From Laspinema olomoucense D3b (lineage in GTDB: Bacteria > Cyanobacteriota > Cyanobacteriia > Cyanobacteriales > Laspinemataceae): DNA of 64,000 nucleotides. The translations under genes were made by a program, and so were the position numbers. This document shows positions 36,664-46,125 of the stretch, in pieces (positions within the stretch are counted from its first letter, which is position 1; each line of letters starts with the position of its first letter). The stretch is from NCBI RefSeq assembly GCF_025370785.1, contig NZ_JAMXFA010000011.1, positions 104,862 through 168,861 on the forward strand. The letters run 5' to 3'. Under the pieces are notes generated by a model, which saw nothing but the letters and a program-made list of their open reading frames with translations, was not told the origin of the DNA and made no database searches.

Positions 36664-38703
36664 ATGCAACCGCCGCTAATCTGCCACTTTTTGATTGGGA
36701 TCCCTGGTTGTGGCAAATCTAGCTTTGCCACAATGCTGACAAAACTTACGGAGGGACGGATCGTTTCGACGGATGGGATCCGCAAATCTCTCTATGGGGA
36801 TGAACGGATCCAAGGAAACTGGGAAGCGATTGAACAAGAGGCGATCGCTCAGATCCAAGCTGCGATCGCGGCAGGAAACAGCGTAATCTATGACGCCACC
36901 AATGCCAAACGGGGATGGCGGATGAGTTTGCTGTGCAAATTGCGGCAGTTTGAGGTTCCCTGGATGGGGTGGCAGTTGGTGACGCCTTTGGCAACCTGCA
37001 AGCGATGGAACCAAATGCGCAGTCGCCAGGTGCCAGAGGGGGTGCTGGAGTCTATGTCGCGATCGCTGCATCAGTTTCCTCCGCTGATGGCAGAAGGATT
37101 TTCAGCATTGTATCGAGTCAACCCCGAACAAGGGTTTCACGCGGAAGATATCCAAGGCAAAATCCAACGTCTGCGCGATCGCCACCCAGCAGAACCCAGA
37201 TACTCCTCTTCTCAACCCCGATACCATCGGTATTCCCAGTTGCAGGATTTTGATCGCCTCATGCACTTAATTTCCCTGATTTTGCGCTATCCGGGAATCG
37301 GCAACCTGCAAAACACCGCGCCATCGGTTTTAGAAACCCTTTTTGATCCCCTGCCCCAATTTACCAGCGCCATCGAAGAAATTAGCGCCATCATGGGAAA
37401 ATTAGCCGGAGAACTCTATGCAGACTCGGTTGCTTTGGCATCAGATCTGGCATGGTTGGAAAAAAATCATCTGATTGGAAGCGGCGGGTTTTGGGATGGT
37501 AATGCTCCACCCATTCAAGTAGAACAGGTGGAAAATTTGGCAGTTTCACCCCATTTTTACTCGGCGATCGCACCGTTTAAACGAGTGCTTGCAACTATTC
37601 GCTTTATCATCCATCACCCCATTTTTCGAGAACCAGGACCCGCGAACTTTCAGGCATTGGCCATCGCACTTCAGGAACAGGAAATTATTCCTCAAACCGG
37701 AGACAATCACCTGCGAAAAGATATCGATCGCATCCTCAAACCCTATAAAATTTTAGCAGATTTGCCCTTGAAACCCGGTTATTTTGCAGGAACAGCGATT
37801 TTTTCCCCCAGGGAGTTAAAGCAAATCTATTGGTTGCTCCAGTCTCAGGAATGTTATCTCGCCGACCCCCTCGCCCTTTCGATTTCCCAGCAGTTAAAAG
37901 ACCGCATGGGACTGACGGAGTTAAATGGTCACCGTTCGGATGCTTATTCCATTCGCGAAATTGCCCATTATAATGCCCGGGATTTTCCCTTTATTCCCAG
38001 AATCGAGGCGGCGATCGCCCAAGCAACCTTACTAGAGTTTAAACGCATTCCCGGATTTAAAGACTTATCAAAAAATACCGAACATTTCTTTTTAGCTTGG
38101 CCGTTAAAAATCATATTTTATCGGGGTTCCTGGTATCTGGGCTATGAATGCGAAGGCGGCACAGAACCGGGATTATTTCGCTTGGAACGATTGGACCGTT
38201 TGCGGGTGAATCAAGAAATGGAAACCTCCCGCAGCGCGGAAATTCAGGAAAAATCGGGACGACAATTAGAAACCCTTTACCAAGAAAGTGCTGGCATATT
38301 TTTAGGAACCAGTACCACCCAGCAGCGTCGTTTTCTCAGTTCCAATCCCGAAAACCGCAAGCAAGTAGAGTTAATCGTGGAATTATGGTTTACTGATAAA
38401 TCTTTTCGGTTTATTCGAGAAGAAACCAAGCATTTACCCAGCCACAAAATTACAATTTCTGAGCCTTTTTTTCTGCAAGAAGATGATAAATTATCGCCCA
38501 TTTACTTAACTCCCTCCCCGGATCCGGAATTTCCCAATCGACTGCAAATTAAGGTTCCCAAATGGTCGTTAAATGATGTAACTTTTTTGCGATGGATTGT
38601 GGGATTTGATGGCAATCTTAAAATTCATACTCCGCCGGAATTAGTCAAGAAAATTAAAAAAATCGGCCAGGAAATTGTGAGGGTGTATCACCGCAAATTG
38701 TAA
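36664..38703 (+). CDS. P-loop kinase fused to a WYL-like domain
   Basis: This 679-residue protein combines two modules. Residues 1-165 are a polynucleotide-kinase-like P-loop domain, with IGIPGCGKSSFATML (Walker A), TDGIRKSLYG, and IYDATNAKRGWRMSL near residue 80. About 170-440 is a helical region of unknown type. About 445-530 resembles a WYL domain: AIAQATLLEFKRIPG, then FLAWPLKIIFYRGSWYLGYE and FRLERLDRLRV. The last 130 residues resemble the WYL C-terminal extension. WYL domains bind nucleic acid or nucleotide ligands and often control defence or DNA-damage genes. No HTH is obvious. The joint function is unknown, but kinase plus WYL points to sensing or repair of nucleic acid ends. Confidence 0.8.
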   Translation: MQPPLICHFLIGIPGCGKSSFATMLTKLTEGRIVSTDGIRKSLYGDERIQGNWEAIEQEAIAQIQAAIAAGNSVIYDATNAKRGWRMSLLCKLRQFEVPWMGWQLVTPLATCKRWNQMRSRQVPEGVLESMSRSLHQFPPLMAEGFSALYRVNPEQGFHAEDIQGKIQRLRDRHPAEPRYSSSQPRYHRYSQLQDFDRLMHLISLILRYPGIGNLQNTAPSVLETLFDPLPQFTSAIEEISAIMGKLAGELYADSVALASDLAWLEKNHLIGSGGFWDGNAPPIQVEQVENLAVSPHFYSAIAPFKRVLATIRFIIHHPIFREPGPANFQALAIALQEQEIIPQTGDNHLRKDIDRILKPYKILADLPLKPGYFAGTAIFSPRELKQIYWLLQSQECYLADPLALSISQQLKDRMGLTELNGHRSDAYSIREIAHYNARDFPFIPRIEAAIAQATLLEFKRIPGFKDLSKNTEHFFLAWPLKIIFYRGSWYLGYECEGGTEPGLFRLERLDRLRVNQEMETSRSAEIQEKSGRQLETLYQESAGIFLGTSTTQQRRFLSSNPENRKQVELIVELWFTDKSFRFIREETKHLPSHKITISEPFFLQEDDKLSPIYLTPSPDPEFPNRLQIKVPKWSLNDVTFLRWIVGFDGNLKIHTPPELVKKIKKIGQEIVRVYHRKL

Positions 38704-38724
38704 TAAATTGGCGGTGATACACCC
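38681..38724 (+). terminator. Hairpin overlapping the PNK-WYL stop codon
   Basis: GGGTGTATCACCGC at 38681-38694 pairs perfectly with GCGGTGATACACCC at 38711-38724. The left arm lies inside the coding region and the stop codon (38701-38703) is in the loop. No T-tract follows. It may terminate transcription or protect the mRNA end. Confidence 0.6.
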
Positions 38725-38844
38725 CTAAACCTGTCCCCGGCCCTCGCCTACGAGGGGAGGGAGAATCAGGAAAAATTTTTGATTGCTAGAACCGGGAGTA
38801 ATTCACCCTTTAGGGTTTGACCTTCCCTTAATTTCCATTCTTAG

Positions 38845-39873
38845 CTATTCCAGGACTTTGGCTAAGGCAGCACGAATGACGTCCGATCCTGCACCAGGAA
38901 GATAAGCGTTTTCGCTAATATGTCGTTTCCATGCCCGACTTCCAGCTTGTCCCGTGAACAGTTGCAGGATATGTCGGCTAATTTGATTCAAATTGGAACC
39001 TTGAGCTAACCAGTGGTCAATATAAGGTAACATCGCTTCGACGACTTGATGCCGAGAAAGAGGCGGGATTTCTTCCCCAAAAATATCGCGATCGCAGGTG
39101 GCAAATAAATAAGGATTATCATAGGCAGCTCTGCCAATCATCACCGCATCCACCTGTTGCAAATGTTCGCGCACTTGTTCCATTGTGGTAATGCCGCCAT
39201 TGATTTCAATCCACAATTCAGGAAACTCTTGTTTTAACTGATAAACATCTTCATAGCGCAGGGGGGGAATGGTGCGGTTTTCTTTGGGATTTAACCCTGA
39301 AAGCCATGCTTTGCGAGCGTGTACCGTAAATCGACGGCATCCGGATTCGGAGATAATCCTCACAAATTCTCTCATATCTTCATAGCGATCGCGATCGTCA
39401 ATTCCGATGCGATGCTTCACCGTTACCGGCAATTTTGTTACCCGTTGCATCGCCTCTATTCCCCGCGCCACTCGTTCCGGTTGAGCCATTAAACAAGCCC
39501 CAAAATTCCCATTTTGAACGCGACTACTGGGACATCCTACGTTCAAATTAATCTCGTCATAACCGAAATCTTCGGCAATCCGGGTACATTCCGCCAGTTC
39601 CTGGGGATCATCGCCCCCAAGTTGCAGTGACAGGGGTTTTTCTTCTGGGGAAAATCCCAACAATTTTGGACGATCGCCATGAATAATCGCCGCTGTGGTA
39701 ATCATTTCCGTATAGAGTAAGGTGCGCTTAGTAATCAGGCGCATAAAGTAGCGATAATGGCGATCGGTCCGATCCATCATCGGTGCCACACTCAACGGGA
39801 AACCTGCTTCGGAATGGCTCGATTCGGACTCCTGAACTTGGGGAAAAACCTGGGTGTTGATAAGATTCATCAT
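38845..39873 (-). CDS. dusA: tRNA-dihydrouridine(20/20a) synthase
   Basis: This 342-residue FMN enzyme reduces uridine in the tRNA D-loop. It has SVAPMMDRTDRHYRYFMRLI near residue 30, typical of DusA, then QLGGDDPQ, NVGCPSSRVQNGNFGACLM with the catalytic Cys, and EINGGI and MIGRAAYDNP. The N-terminal 25 residues are variable, and an ATG after the first (MMNL) is equally possible. Confidence 0.94.
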   Translation of the reverse strand: MMNLINTQVFPQVQESESSHSEAGFPLSVAPMMDRTDRHYRYFMRLITKRTLLYTEMITTAAIIHGDRPKLLGFSPEEKPLSLQLGGDDPQELAECTRIAEDFGYDEINLNVGCPSSRVQNGNFGACLMAQPERVARGIEAMQRVTKLPVTVKHRIGIDDRDRYEDMREFVRIISESGCRRFTVHARKAWLSGLNPKENRTIPPLRYEDVYQLKQEFPELWIEINGGITTMEQVREHLQQVDAVMIGRAAYDNPYLFATCDRDIFGEEIPPLSRHQVVEAMLPYIDHWLAQGSNLNQISRHILQLFTGQAGSRAWKRHISENAYLPGAGSDVIRAALAKVLE

Positions 39874-40075
39874 GTGGGCGATCGCAGCAATGGGACGGCA
39901 ATAAACGGGTCAGGATTGAGGGCTTAGGTCTCTTCAAATCTGGAATTAGCGCCTCTTTCGGGTTAAACCGGGCAAACTGTTTCAAACTTCTGAGGCCAAT
40001 TTCTCCTTAAATTTTATCCAATTTATTATCATAACATAAATCGAATTTCCCTATCTTACCCCCTCAATCCTATTC

Positions 40076-41578
40076 TCAATCCACCCAATTTTTAGCCCGA
40101 CTGACAGCCTTTTGCCATTGAGCAAAATGAGTGGCTACAGTAACTTTTCCCGGTCCCGGTTCAAAGCATCGATCCAGGGTGCGAGTTTGAACTAGGGTGT
40201 GATAATCGGTCCAGAAACCCACCGCTAAACCGGCAGCAAAGGCGGCACCTTGAGCGGTAGCATCAAGGACTGTAGGACGTTCGAGAGGAATGTTGAGCAC
40301 ATCCGCTTGAAATTGCATCAGAAAATCATTTTCACAAGCGCCGCCATCGACTTTTAAACGTTGTACGGGGGTGTCACTATCTTGGTTGATGGCATCGACA
40401 ACTTCTTTGACTTGATAGGCGACTGCTTCTAAAACAGCGCGAACCAGATGTGCTCGGGTTACTCCGGCGGTGAGTCCAAAAAATGCCCCCCTTGCACTCA
40501 TATCCCAATGGGGTGCACCGAGTCCACTCAAGGCGGGGACGAAATAGGCCCCATTACTATCGGGAACGGAACGGGCGATCGCCTCGGTTTCCCCTGCCGA
40601 ATTAATTAGGTTTAATCCATCTCGCAACCACTGCACAGCACGTCCTGTCGTAAACATTGCTCCTTCTAAGGCATAATTAACCCGATTGCCATCAGTCCAA
40701 GCAACAGTGGAGAGGAGTTGATGATGCGATCGGACTAATTCCTGACCCGTTTGAGCGATTAAAAAACAGCCGGTCCCATAAGTACATTTTACCAATCCCG
40801 GGCGATCGCAACCGTGGGCGAATAATGCCGCCTGCTGATCCCCTAAAATAGCCATAATCGGCACCGAAAACCCCATGATATCCGGATCGGTTTCTCCAAA
40901 ATAGCCAAAACTGTCGCGGATTTCCGGCATGATCTCCTCGGGAATTCCGAATAAATTTAAGAGAGTGGGGTCCCAATTTAAAGTTTGTAAATTCATTAAC
41001 AGGGTGCGACTGGCATTACTGCGATCGGTCGCATGAACCTTAGACCCGGTGAGTTTCCAAAGAATCCAACTATCGATAGTTCCGGCGAGAATATTTTGGG
41101 GATTAATATCCGGTCTATTCTCCTGGACCCATTTTAATAACCAGGCGAGTTTAGTAGCGGAAAAATAGGCATCCAAAACTAATCCGGTGCGATTTTGAAT
41201 GTCCTCAGCATGACCCTTTTCCGTCAATTCTCGGCACAGGGGTGCAGTCCGGCGATCGAGCCAGACAATTGCCGGATGTAAGGGTTCTCCCGTGGTTTTA
41301 TCCCACAACAAACAGGTTTCCCGTTGGACGGTTAGACCGATCGCCGCAATTTCCGACCCCGAAATCCCCCTGTTTTGCACCACCTGTTGAATGCAATGGT
41401 AGGTATCCTCCCAGATAGCGACTGGATCATGTTCTACCCAACCCGGTTGCGGATAAAATTGCCTTAATTCTTGATAGGCTTGGGCAATTACTTGGCCCTC
41501 TTGATTAAATAAAATGGCTCGATTCCCGGTAGTACCTAGGTCAAGTCCTAGAATTATATTTGAGGTAGAGTGGTTCAT
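40076..41578 (-). CDS. glpK: Glycerol kinase
   Basis: This 500-residue FGGY-family kinase phosphorylates glycerol to glycerol 3-phosphate. It has GLDLGTTGNRAILFNQEG at the N-terminus, QRETCLLWDKTTGEPLHPA, KCTYGTGCFLIAQTG, GLGAPHWDMSARGAFFGLT and the FGGY signature around VKEVVDAINQDSD and KVDGGACENDFLMQFQAD. The length is standard. It stands alone, with no glpF or glpD in the window. Confidence 0.93.
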   Translation of the reverse strand: MNHSTSNIILGLDLGTTGNRAILFNQEGQVIAQAYQELRQFYPQPGWVEHDPVAIWEDTYHCIQQVVQNRGISGSEIAAIGLTVQRETCLLWDKTTGEPLHPAIVWLDRRTAPLCRELTEKGHAEDIQNRTGLVLDAYFSATKLAWLLKWVQENRPDINPQNILAGTIDSWILWKLTGSKVHATDRSNASRTLLMNLQTLNWDPTLLNLFGIPEEIMPEIRDSFGYFGETDPDIMGFSVPIMAILGDQQAALFAHGCDRPGLVKCTYGTGCFLIAQTGQELVRSHHQLLSTVAWTDGNRVNYALEGAMFTTGRAVQWLRDGLNLINSAGETEAIARSVPDSNGAYFVPALSGLGAPHWDMSARGAFFGLTAGVTRAHLVRAVLEAVAYQVKEVVDAINQDSDTPVQRLKVDGGACENDFLMQFQADVLNIPLERPTVLDATAQGAAFAAGLAVGFWTDYHTLVQTRTLDRCFEPGPGKVTVATHFAQWQKAVSRAKNWVD

Positions 41579-42298
41579 AAAATATGGGGGGTAAATGAAG
41601 GATGGGGAGGGACTATAATTCTTCGCAAAGTGTCTCTAAACCCCCTGTAATTAAATATTGATTTCTCTGGCATTCCCCTTGGGAAGGGTGACTATAGGGG
41701 GAACTCCTGGGAGGTTGGGGGGATCAATCGTTTTTTTGCCAAAGGTCTATTAACGAGGAGGAGAGTTTGGGTATGGTTAGTATTTGAGAGCTGAATTGCT
41801 ATCAATCCGTTTATTCCACTGCCCCCCGAACTTTCCCCCCATCAACGAGTAAGCCTAAATTCTCAGATAGTAGCCTCTGAGGATTACTTATCTTCAAAAT
41901 AAAGATTAAATATTTGCAATCTTACACTGACGGGCATATAATTGTTCAAAGCAAATAGATTAATTCCTTTAAATATCCAGCCCAGTGGTCCTCAATGTCA
42001 AGCCCCTAAAGGCTCCGTATGATCACGGAAAATTATAAAAACCTTGGAAATTTTATAAAAATTTAATAAAGTAGAGAAATGCTCACGCACCACTAACCCG
42101 ATTCACAAAGTTTTTTGTGAAGACGGATGCCTGTTCCATTCGGGAATTCAAGCTAGTTGGCAGTTGCTTGCCACCTAAGTCAGCGTTGACATCGTTGAGG
42201 AGGAGACCTTCATCACCGTTATGTTGGGATCCTCACACCGAGAAAACACCGCTTGTCCTCAGACAAGAGTATCTTTATCAGCGAGGGAAGCCCCATCT
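41579..42298. other. 720-base intergenic region
   Basis: It holds a C-rich/G-rich imperfect inverted repeat at about 41680-41725, like those at 9417 and 22011, and an AT-rich stretch at about 42020-42080 with two TTATAAAAA-type blocks likely to be promoter sequence for the kinase gene. Short open frames in the last 180 bases have no family likeness. Confidence 0.35.
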
Positions 42299-44155
42299 AT
42301 GCAGCTTCAAGAGCCTTACGAGGTCCTAGAGACCCGACAACAGAGAGCGATTCTGGATCCACCACCGATTGGCAGTGTAGGGAAATCCGCTCCAAATTTC
42401 GTGGATAAGCTCACAACCAACATTCGCCGCTTAAGTATTAAGCAAAAAATCGGCTATGGTTATGCCCTGACAATTTCGATCGCCTTACTGGGAACGGGTC
42501 TGGGGTTAGTAGTTGGCGATCGCTATCACAACAAAGCAAAACAGCAACTGGTTCATGCCTACGAGCAACAACGGATCCTCACCCATTTGCAATATGAGGT
42601 AATTACCGCGCGATCGTATCAACAAGGTTTAGTCTCCGGTGCAGAGGAGTCCCTCTGGAATGAATCAAAAAGCCGCAGCTTTCTGGCGCAAAGTCAGAAA
42701 GTTAAGCGCCTTTTAACCCATTTGCAAGTCTTGGTTCAAACTAATGACAATAGTTTACTCACCGTGGATGAATCCCAAATCCAAAAATTATGGAAGATTC
42801 AACAAATTGCTGAAAAATCTTCACAAGACTTGATTCAGTTACCGACATTGAATCCTAATTTTGTATCCGGTTCAGTGACTCGTCTCACTGACTCGGAAAG
42901 ACCGAGCGTTTTGGCCCAAATTTCCCGAGTGGAAGTGGCATTAGAAGCCCTCTATCAGGAATTAGACCAGACCTTAGATGCAGCCCAGGCTCAAGAGACG
43001 GCGGCCAAAGAGACCTTTACTAAAGCCGAATCCCTGCGATGGAAAATTGCTGTTCTCAGCATGATTCTATCCGTGGCGATCGCCGCGATGTTAGCCTCCT
43101 ACACCAGTCAGGCGATCGCCCGTCCTATTGAATGGGTCACCCAAGTTGCCCTACGAACCACTGAACAATCGAATTATAGACTCCGCGCCCCCATCCTCAC
43201 CGAAGATGAAGCCGGTTTATTAGCCACCTCCCTCAATCAACTGATTAGTCGAGTGGAGGAACAACTCCAGGAAATTCAGCAAGCTCAAACCCAGCTCATT
43301 CAGACTGAAAAAATGTCTAGCCTGGGACAGTTAGTGGCGGGAATTGCCCACGAAATCAACAACCCCATCAACTTTATCACCGGCAATATTGAGCATAGCA
43401 ATCATTACATCCAAGACATTCTCGAAATCGTCAAACTATATCAAAAAGAGCATCCAAATCCGTCCCCGGAACTACAGGAACTCATTGAAGATGTGGATTT
43501 AGAATTCGTGATCGCCGACTTGAACAAAATGCTATCCTCCATGAGCATGGGTTCCGAGCGAATTCGCCAGATTGTCCTGTCTCTGCGTAACTTTTCGCGC
43601 CTGGACGAATCTGAGAAAAAACGAGTAGATATTCATGAAGGAATTGACAGTACCCTGTTGCTCTGTAACCATCGTCTGCAACCGCACATTGAAGTGATTA
43701 CCCGCTATGATGAATTGGAGCCAATAGAGTGCTATCCGGCCCAACTCAACCAAGTGTTTATGCACTTGATTTCTAATGCGATCGATGCCTTAGAAAGCAA
43801 ACAGCCGAAAGACTCCACTGCGCTTCAATCCCCTCGCCAAATCCTGATTCAAACCCAGAAGTTAAATGAAAGAACCATCCAGGTCAAAATCGCCGATAAT
43901 GGTGCGGGGATGGATGAGGCAATCCGCAGTAAAATATTTGACCCCTTTTACACCACGAAACCCCCCGGAAAAGGGACGGGTTTGGGATTGTCGATTGTTT
44001 ACCGCGTGGTAGAAAAACATGGGGGAAAAATCGAGGTGAGTTCGCAACCCGGGAGAGGGACAGAATTTAAAATCACCCTTCCCCTTGAACCTTTAGCTCA
44101 TCCTTTATCCATCCCGCACACTCGACCTTCTGTCCCCATTTTAAATGCCATCTAA
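42299..44155 (+). CDS. Membrane sensor histidine kinase with HAMP domain
   Basis: This kinase of about 618 residues starts at ATG 42299, with GAGGGAAG 9-10 bases upstream; the frame is open from 42221. A membrane span is near residues 52-72 (ALTISIALLGTGLGLVVG), followed by an extracytoplasmic helical sensor, a second span around 275-295, and a HAMP linker. A coiled coil, HisKA with IAHEINNPINFITGNIEH and a HATPase domain with DNGAGMDEA and GKGTGLGLSIVYRV follow. The last 11 bases overlap the start of the next gene (44145), suggesting translational coupling to the nuclease-like protein. Confidence 0.9.
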   Translation: MQLQEPYEVLETRQQRAILDPPPIGSVGKSAPNFVDKLTTNIRRLSIKQKIGYGYALTISIALLGTGLGLVVGDRYHNKAKQQLVHAYEQQRILTHLQYEVITARSYQQGLVSGAEESLWNESKSRSFLAQSQKVKRLLTHLQVLVQTNDNSLLTVDESQIQKLWKIQQIAEKSSQDLIQLPTLNPNFVSGSVTRLTDSERPSVLAQISRVEVALEALYQELDQTLDAAQAQETAAKETFTKAESLRWKIAVLSMILSVAIAAMLASYTSQAIARPIEWVTQVALRTTEQSNYRLRAPILTEDEAGLLATSLNQLISRVEEQLQEIQQAQTQLIQTEKMSSLGQLVAGIAHEINNPINFITGNIEHSNHYIQDILEIVKLYQKEHPNPSPELQELIEDVDLEFVIADLNKMLSSMSMGSERIRQIVLSLRNFSRLDESEKKRVDIHEGIDSTLLLCNHRLQPHIEVITRYDELEPIECYPAQLNQVFMHLISNAIDALESKQPKDSTALQSPRQILIQTQKLNERTIQVKIADNGAGMDEAIRSKIFDPFYTTKPPGKGTGLGLSIVYRVVEKHGGKIEVSSQPGRGTEFKITLPLEPLAHPLSIPHTRPSVPILNAI

Positions 44156-44828
44156 AATCCAAAAAATGAGCGCCCTTCTGGGGAAATTTAGAATCCTAGG
44201 GCAGTCAAAACGAGAAAAAAAACAAGCTCAAATGTCTGCATTTTTGACAAGTTTTTCCGACATCCATCAGAAATCCAGGCAGCTTCAGGTTGCTAATTTT
44301 AATCTATTCTCTCTCTTGCAACTGAGCAAAAATGAGACAACTCAAACCACCGTATTAGGGTGGCTGTTAGATGCGGAGGGCAGTCATGGGCAAGGTCCCC
44401 TGTTTTTAGAACAGCTTGTGAAACTCTGTGATGACTGCATTCCCCCGGAGCATTTCAGCCAACCCTATCGCGTCCTGTGTGCTGCGATCGCACCCCAATT
44501 ACGCTTGGATCTGATTCTTTATCGACCCGGTGAGTTTTTAGTGGCGATCGATAACAATCTTTTGGGCCGAGAAGGCATCAACCAAGCGGACTTAGAAATT
44601 ATCGAAATGCGACGGTTAGGTTCAGCGCAACGCATCCCTAAAGAACGACAAATCGCCATCTTTTTAACCCCCGAAGGACGAGCACCCTTCAGTGGAGACG
44701 CGTCCCATTGGCACCTGCTTTCCTATCCCCAACTCGCCGCCGCCTTGGATCAAGTTGTGCCGCAACTGAATGATCTAAAACTTAAACATATTTTGGTAGA
44801 CTGGATCGAGGTGGTGTCAAGGGTCTGA
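44145..44828 (+). CDS. PD-(D/E)XK-superfamily-like protein, apparently degenerate
   Basis: This 227-residue protein has FNLFSLLQLSKNETTQTTVL GWLLDAEGSHGQG, then LRLDLILYRPGEFLVAIDNN and NQADLEIIEMRRLG. This is the outline of the PDDEXK_20-type nuclease family, in which the usual line is R-x-D, then I-E-N-K, then NQL. Here the E-x-K positions read D-N-N, so the lysine is lost and catalysis is doubtful. The start at ATG 44145 overlaps the kinase; internal ATGs at 44166 and 44232 are possible. It is followed by an unassigned gene after 3 bases and a NADAR gene, and may be the regulatory or target-recognition member of that set. Confidence 0.6.
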   Translation: MPSKIQKMSALLGKFRILGQSKREKKQAQMSAFLTSFSDIHQKSRQLQVANFNLFSLLQLSKNETTQTTVLGWLLDAEGSHGQGPLFLEQLVKLCDDCIPPEHFSQPYRVLCAAIAPQLRLDLILYRPGEFLVAIDNNLLGREGINQADLEIIEMRRLGSAQRIPKERQIAIFLTPEGRAPFSGDASHWHLLSYPQLAAALDQVVPQLNDLKLKHILVDWIEVVSRV

Positions 44829-44831
44829 TTT

Positions 44832-45380
44832 ATGAAAATTTTCTCCGACGAAAGTAAGTTATTAGCCAAAAATTGGGAAATTTATCAGGAACTTCTCAAA
44901 GCTGAACAAACCCTCCGAACAGAGCTACAGAATTTTTTGGAATCTCTGGAAGCGGATTTAGTTAAAAATTCCTGGTGGAAAAATCAGTGGAATTTTATTG
45001 TGTATGAAGAGACGGAGATTTATATTTCCCATGCTAATTGGGTATCGGCTTATGATGAATATGTCATCCTAATTGGTCTGGAAGGATTAACCCCGGAGCG
45101 ATTGTTTGGAATGGAAAATCCCCCCTTGCTTTATGTAAAATCTTCAGACTATAGCCTGGGAGAGCTTCTCATGGAAAAACTCAAAGAAGAAGAAAATTTA
45201 AAACAGGGAGACATAGATTATAGTTCCAGTCCATATCTAGTCACCCAACCCTTAAAGGTGCTACCGAACGAAGTCGATAAATTTGATAAAGTCGTTCGGC
45301 AACCGGCCCTGGATTTTTTAAGTTATTATGCAACTACCCTGGAAAAATATACCGACTTAATAGAAAAAGCCCTAAGTTAA
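44832..45380 (+). CDS. Unassigned 182-residue protein
   Basis: I do not recognise this family. It is acidic and probably helical at both ends, with a WKNQWNFIVYEETEIYISHANW beta-rich core near residues 49-70. There is no signal peptide, membrane span or catalytic motif. It starts 3 bases after the nuclease-like gene and ends 19 bases before the NADAR gene, so the three are almost certainly one transcription unit. It could be an immunity, adaptor or substrate protein; that is a guess from position. Confidence 0.6.
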   Translation: MKIFSDESKLLAKNWEIYQELLKAEQTLRTELQNFLESLEADLVKNSWWKNQWNFIVYEETEIYISHANWVSAYDEYVILIGLEGLTPERLFGMENPPLLYVKSSDYSLGELLMEKLKEEENLKQGDIDYSSSPYLVTQPLKVLPNEVDKFDKVVRQPALDFLSYYATTLEKYTDLIEKALS

Positions 45381-45399
45381 AGGGGGCAGGAGATAGACG

Positions 45400-45846
45400 G
45401 TGACTTTATATTTTTATAGCATCCGGAGCGAATACGGATGTTTCTCCAACTTTTCCCGGCATGGCTTTGAGTTAGATGGGGTATGGTGGCCGACTAGCGA
45501 ACATTATTTTCAAGCCCAAAAATTTGCCGGAACACCCCATGCCGAGCAAATTCGACAAGTCAACAGCCCCAAAGATGCAGCAAATATGGGACGCGATCGC
45601 CAACGTCCCCTACGGCCTGATTGGGAAACGGTCAAAGATGACATCATGCGCCGTGCAGTCCTCAAAAAATTCCAGACTCATGGCGACATTCGGGAGATTT
45701 TGCTAGGGACTGGAGATGAGGAACTCGTAGAAAATGCCCCTCATGATTATTACTGGGGATGTGGTCAAGATGGCACTGGGAAAAATAAATTGGGTCAGAT
45801 TTTAATGGAGGTCCGAGATATTCTGCGTCAGGAAACCTCAATTTAA
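45400..45846 (+). CDS. NADAR family protein
   Basis: This 148-residue protein starts at GTG 45400, with AGGAG eight bases upstream. It shows the NADAR (YbiA-like) family motifs: GCFSNFSRHGFELDGVWWPT near the N-terminus, SEHYFQAQKF with the conserved Glu, and WGCGQDGTGKNKLGQILMEV near the C-terminus. NADAR proteins cleave N-glycosidic bonds; recent work shows some reverse ADP-ribosylation of guanine bases, and others act in riboflavin biosynthesis intermediates' disposal. It is the last gene in the set that starts with the sensor kinase. A toxin such as DarT is not adjacent. Confidence 0.9.
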   Translation: MTLYFYSIRSEYGCFSNFSRHGFELDGVWWPTSEHYFQAQKFAGTPHAEQIRQVNSPKDAANMGRDRQRPLRPDWETVKDDIMRRAVLKKFQTHGDIREILLGTGDEELVENAPHDYYWGCGQDGTGKNKLGQILMEVRDILRQETSI

Positions 45847-45904
45847 TGAGCTTAATCGAGGGTTTTTACGCTCATGGTGATTTCCCTTTCTCTTAACTCC
45901 TTCT

Positions 45905-46125
45905 CCGGTCCCCTCCCCTTGGCAAGGGGAGGGTTAGGGTGGGGTTCTTCGTTAGGTGGCGATGATCGCCACCTAACGAAGAAAGCGGTTAGACCAGCCT
46001 CCATACAGGCGATTAAGCCTCATTATGAGTGCGTAACGTGGCGGTAAGCGGAAGCTCTCCCGTAGGGAATCGCCTCTAAGAGGACCCCACCCTAACCCTC
46101 CCCAAGACACAGGGGAGGGGACCGG
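45905..46125. mobile_element. MITE-like element with about 41-base inverted repeats
   Basis: The left arm 45905-45945 starts CCGGTCCCCTCCCC and ends GGTTAGGGTGGGGT. The right arm 46084-46125 begins ACCCCACCCTAACC and ends GGGGAGGGGACCGG. They match over about 35 bases with changes only at the central loop of each arm, which is itself a hairpin. The interior has a perfect palindrome, CTTCGTTAGGTGGCGATGAT and its complement (about 45947-45982), and no gene. The element ends 131 bases before the nblS start. Confidence 0.7.
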
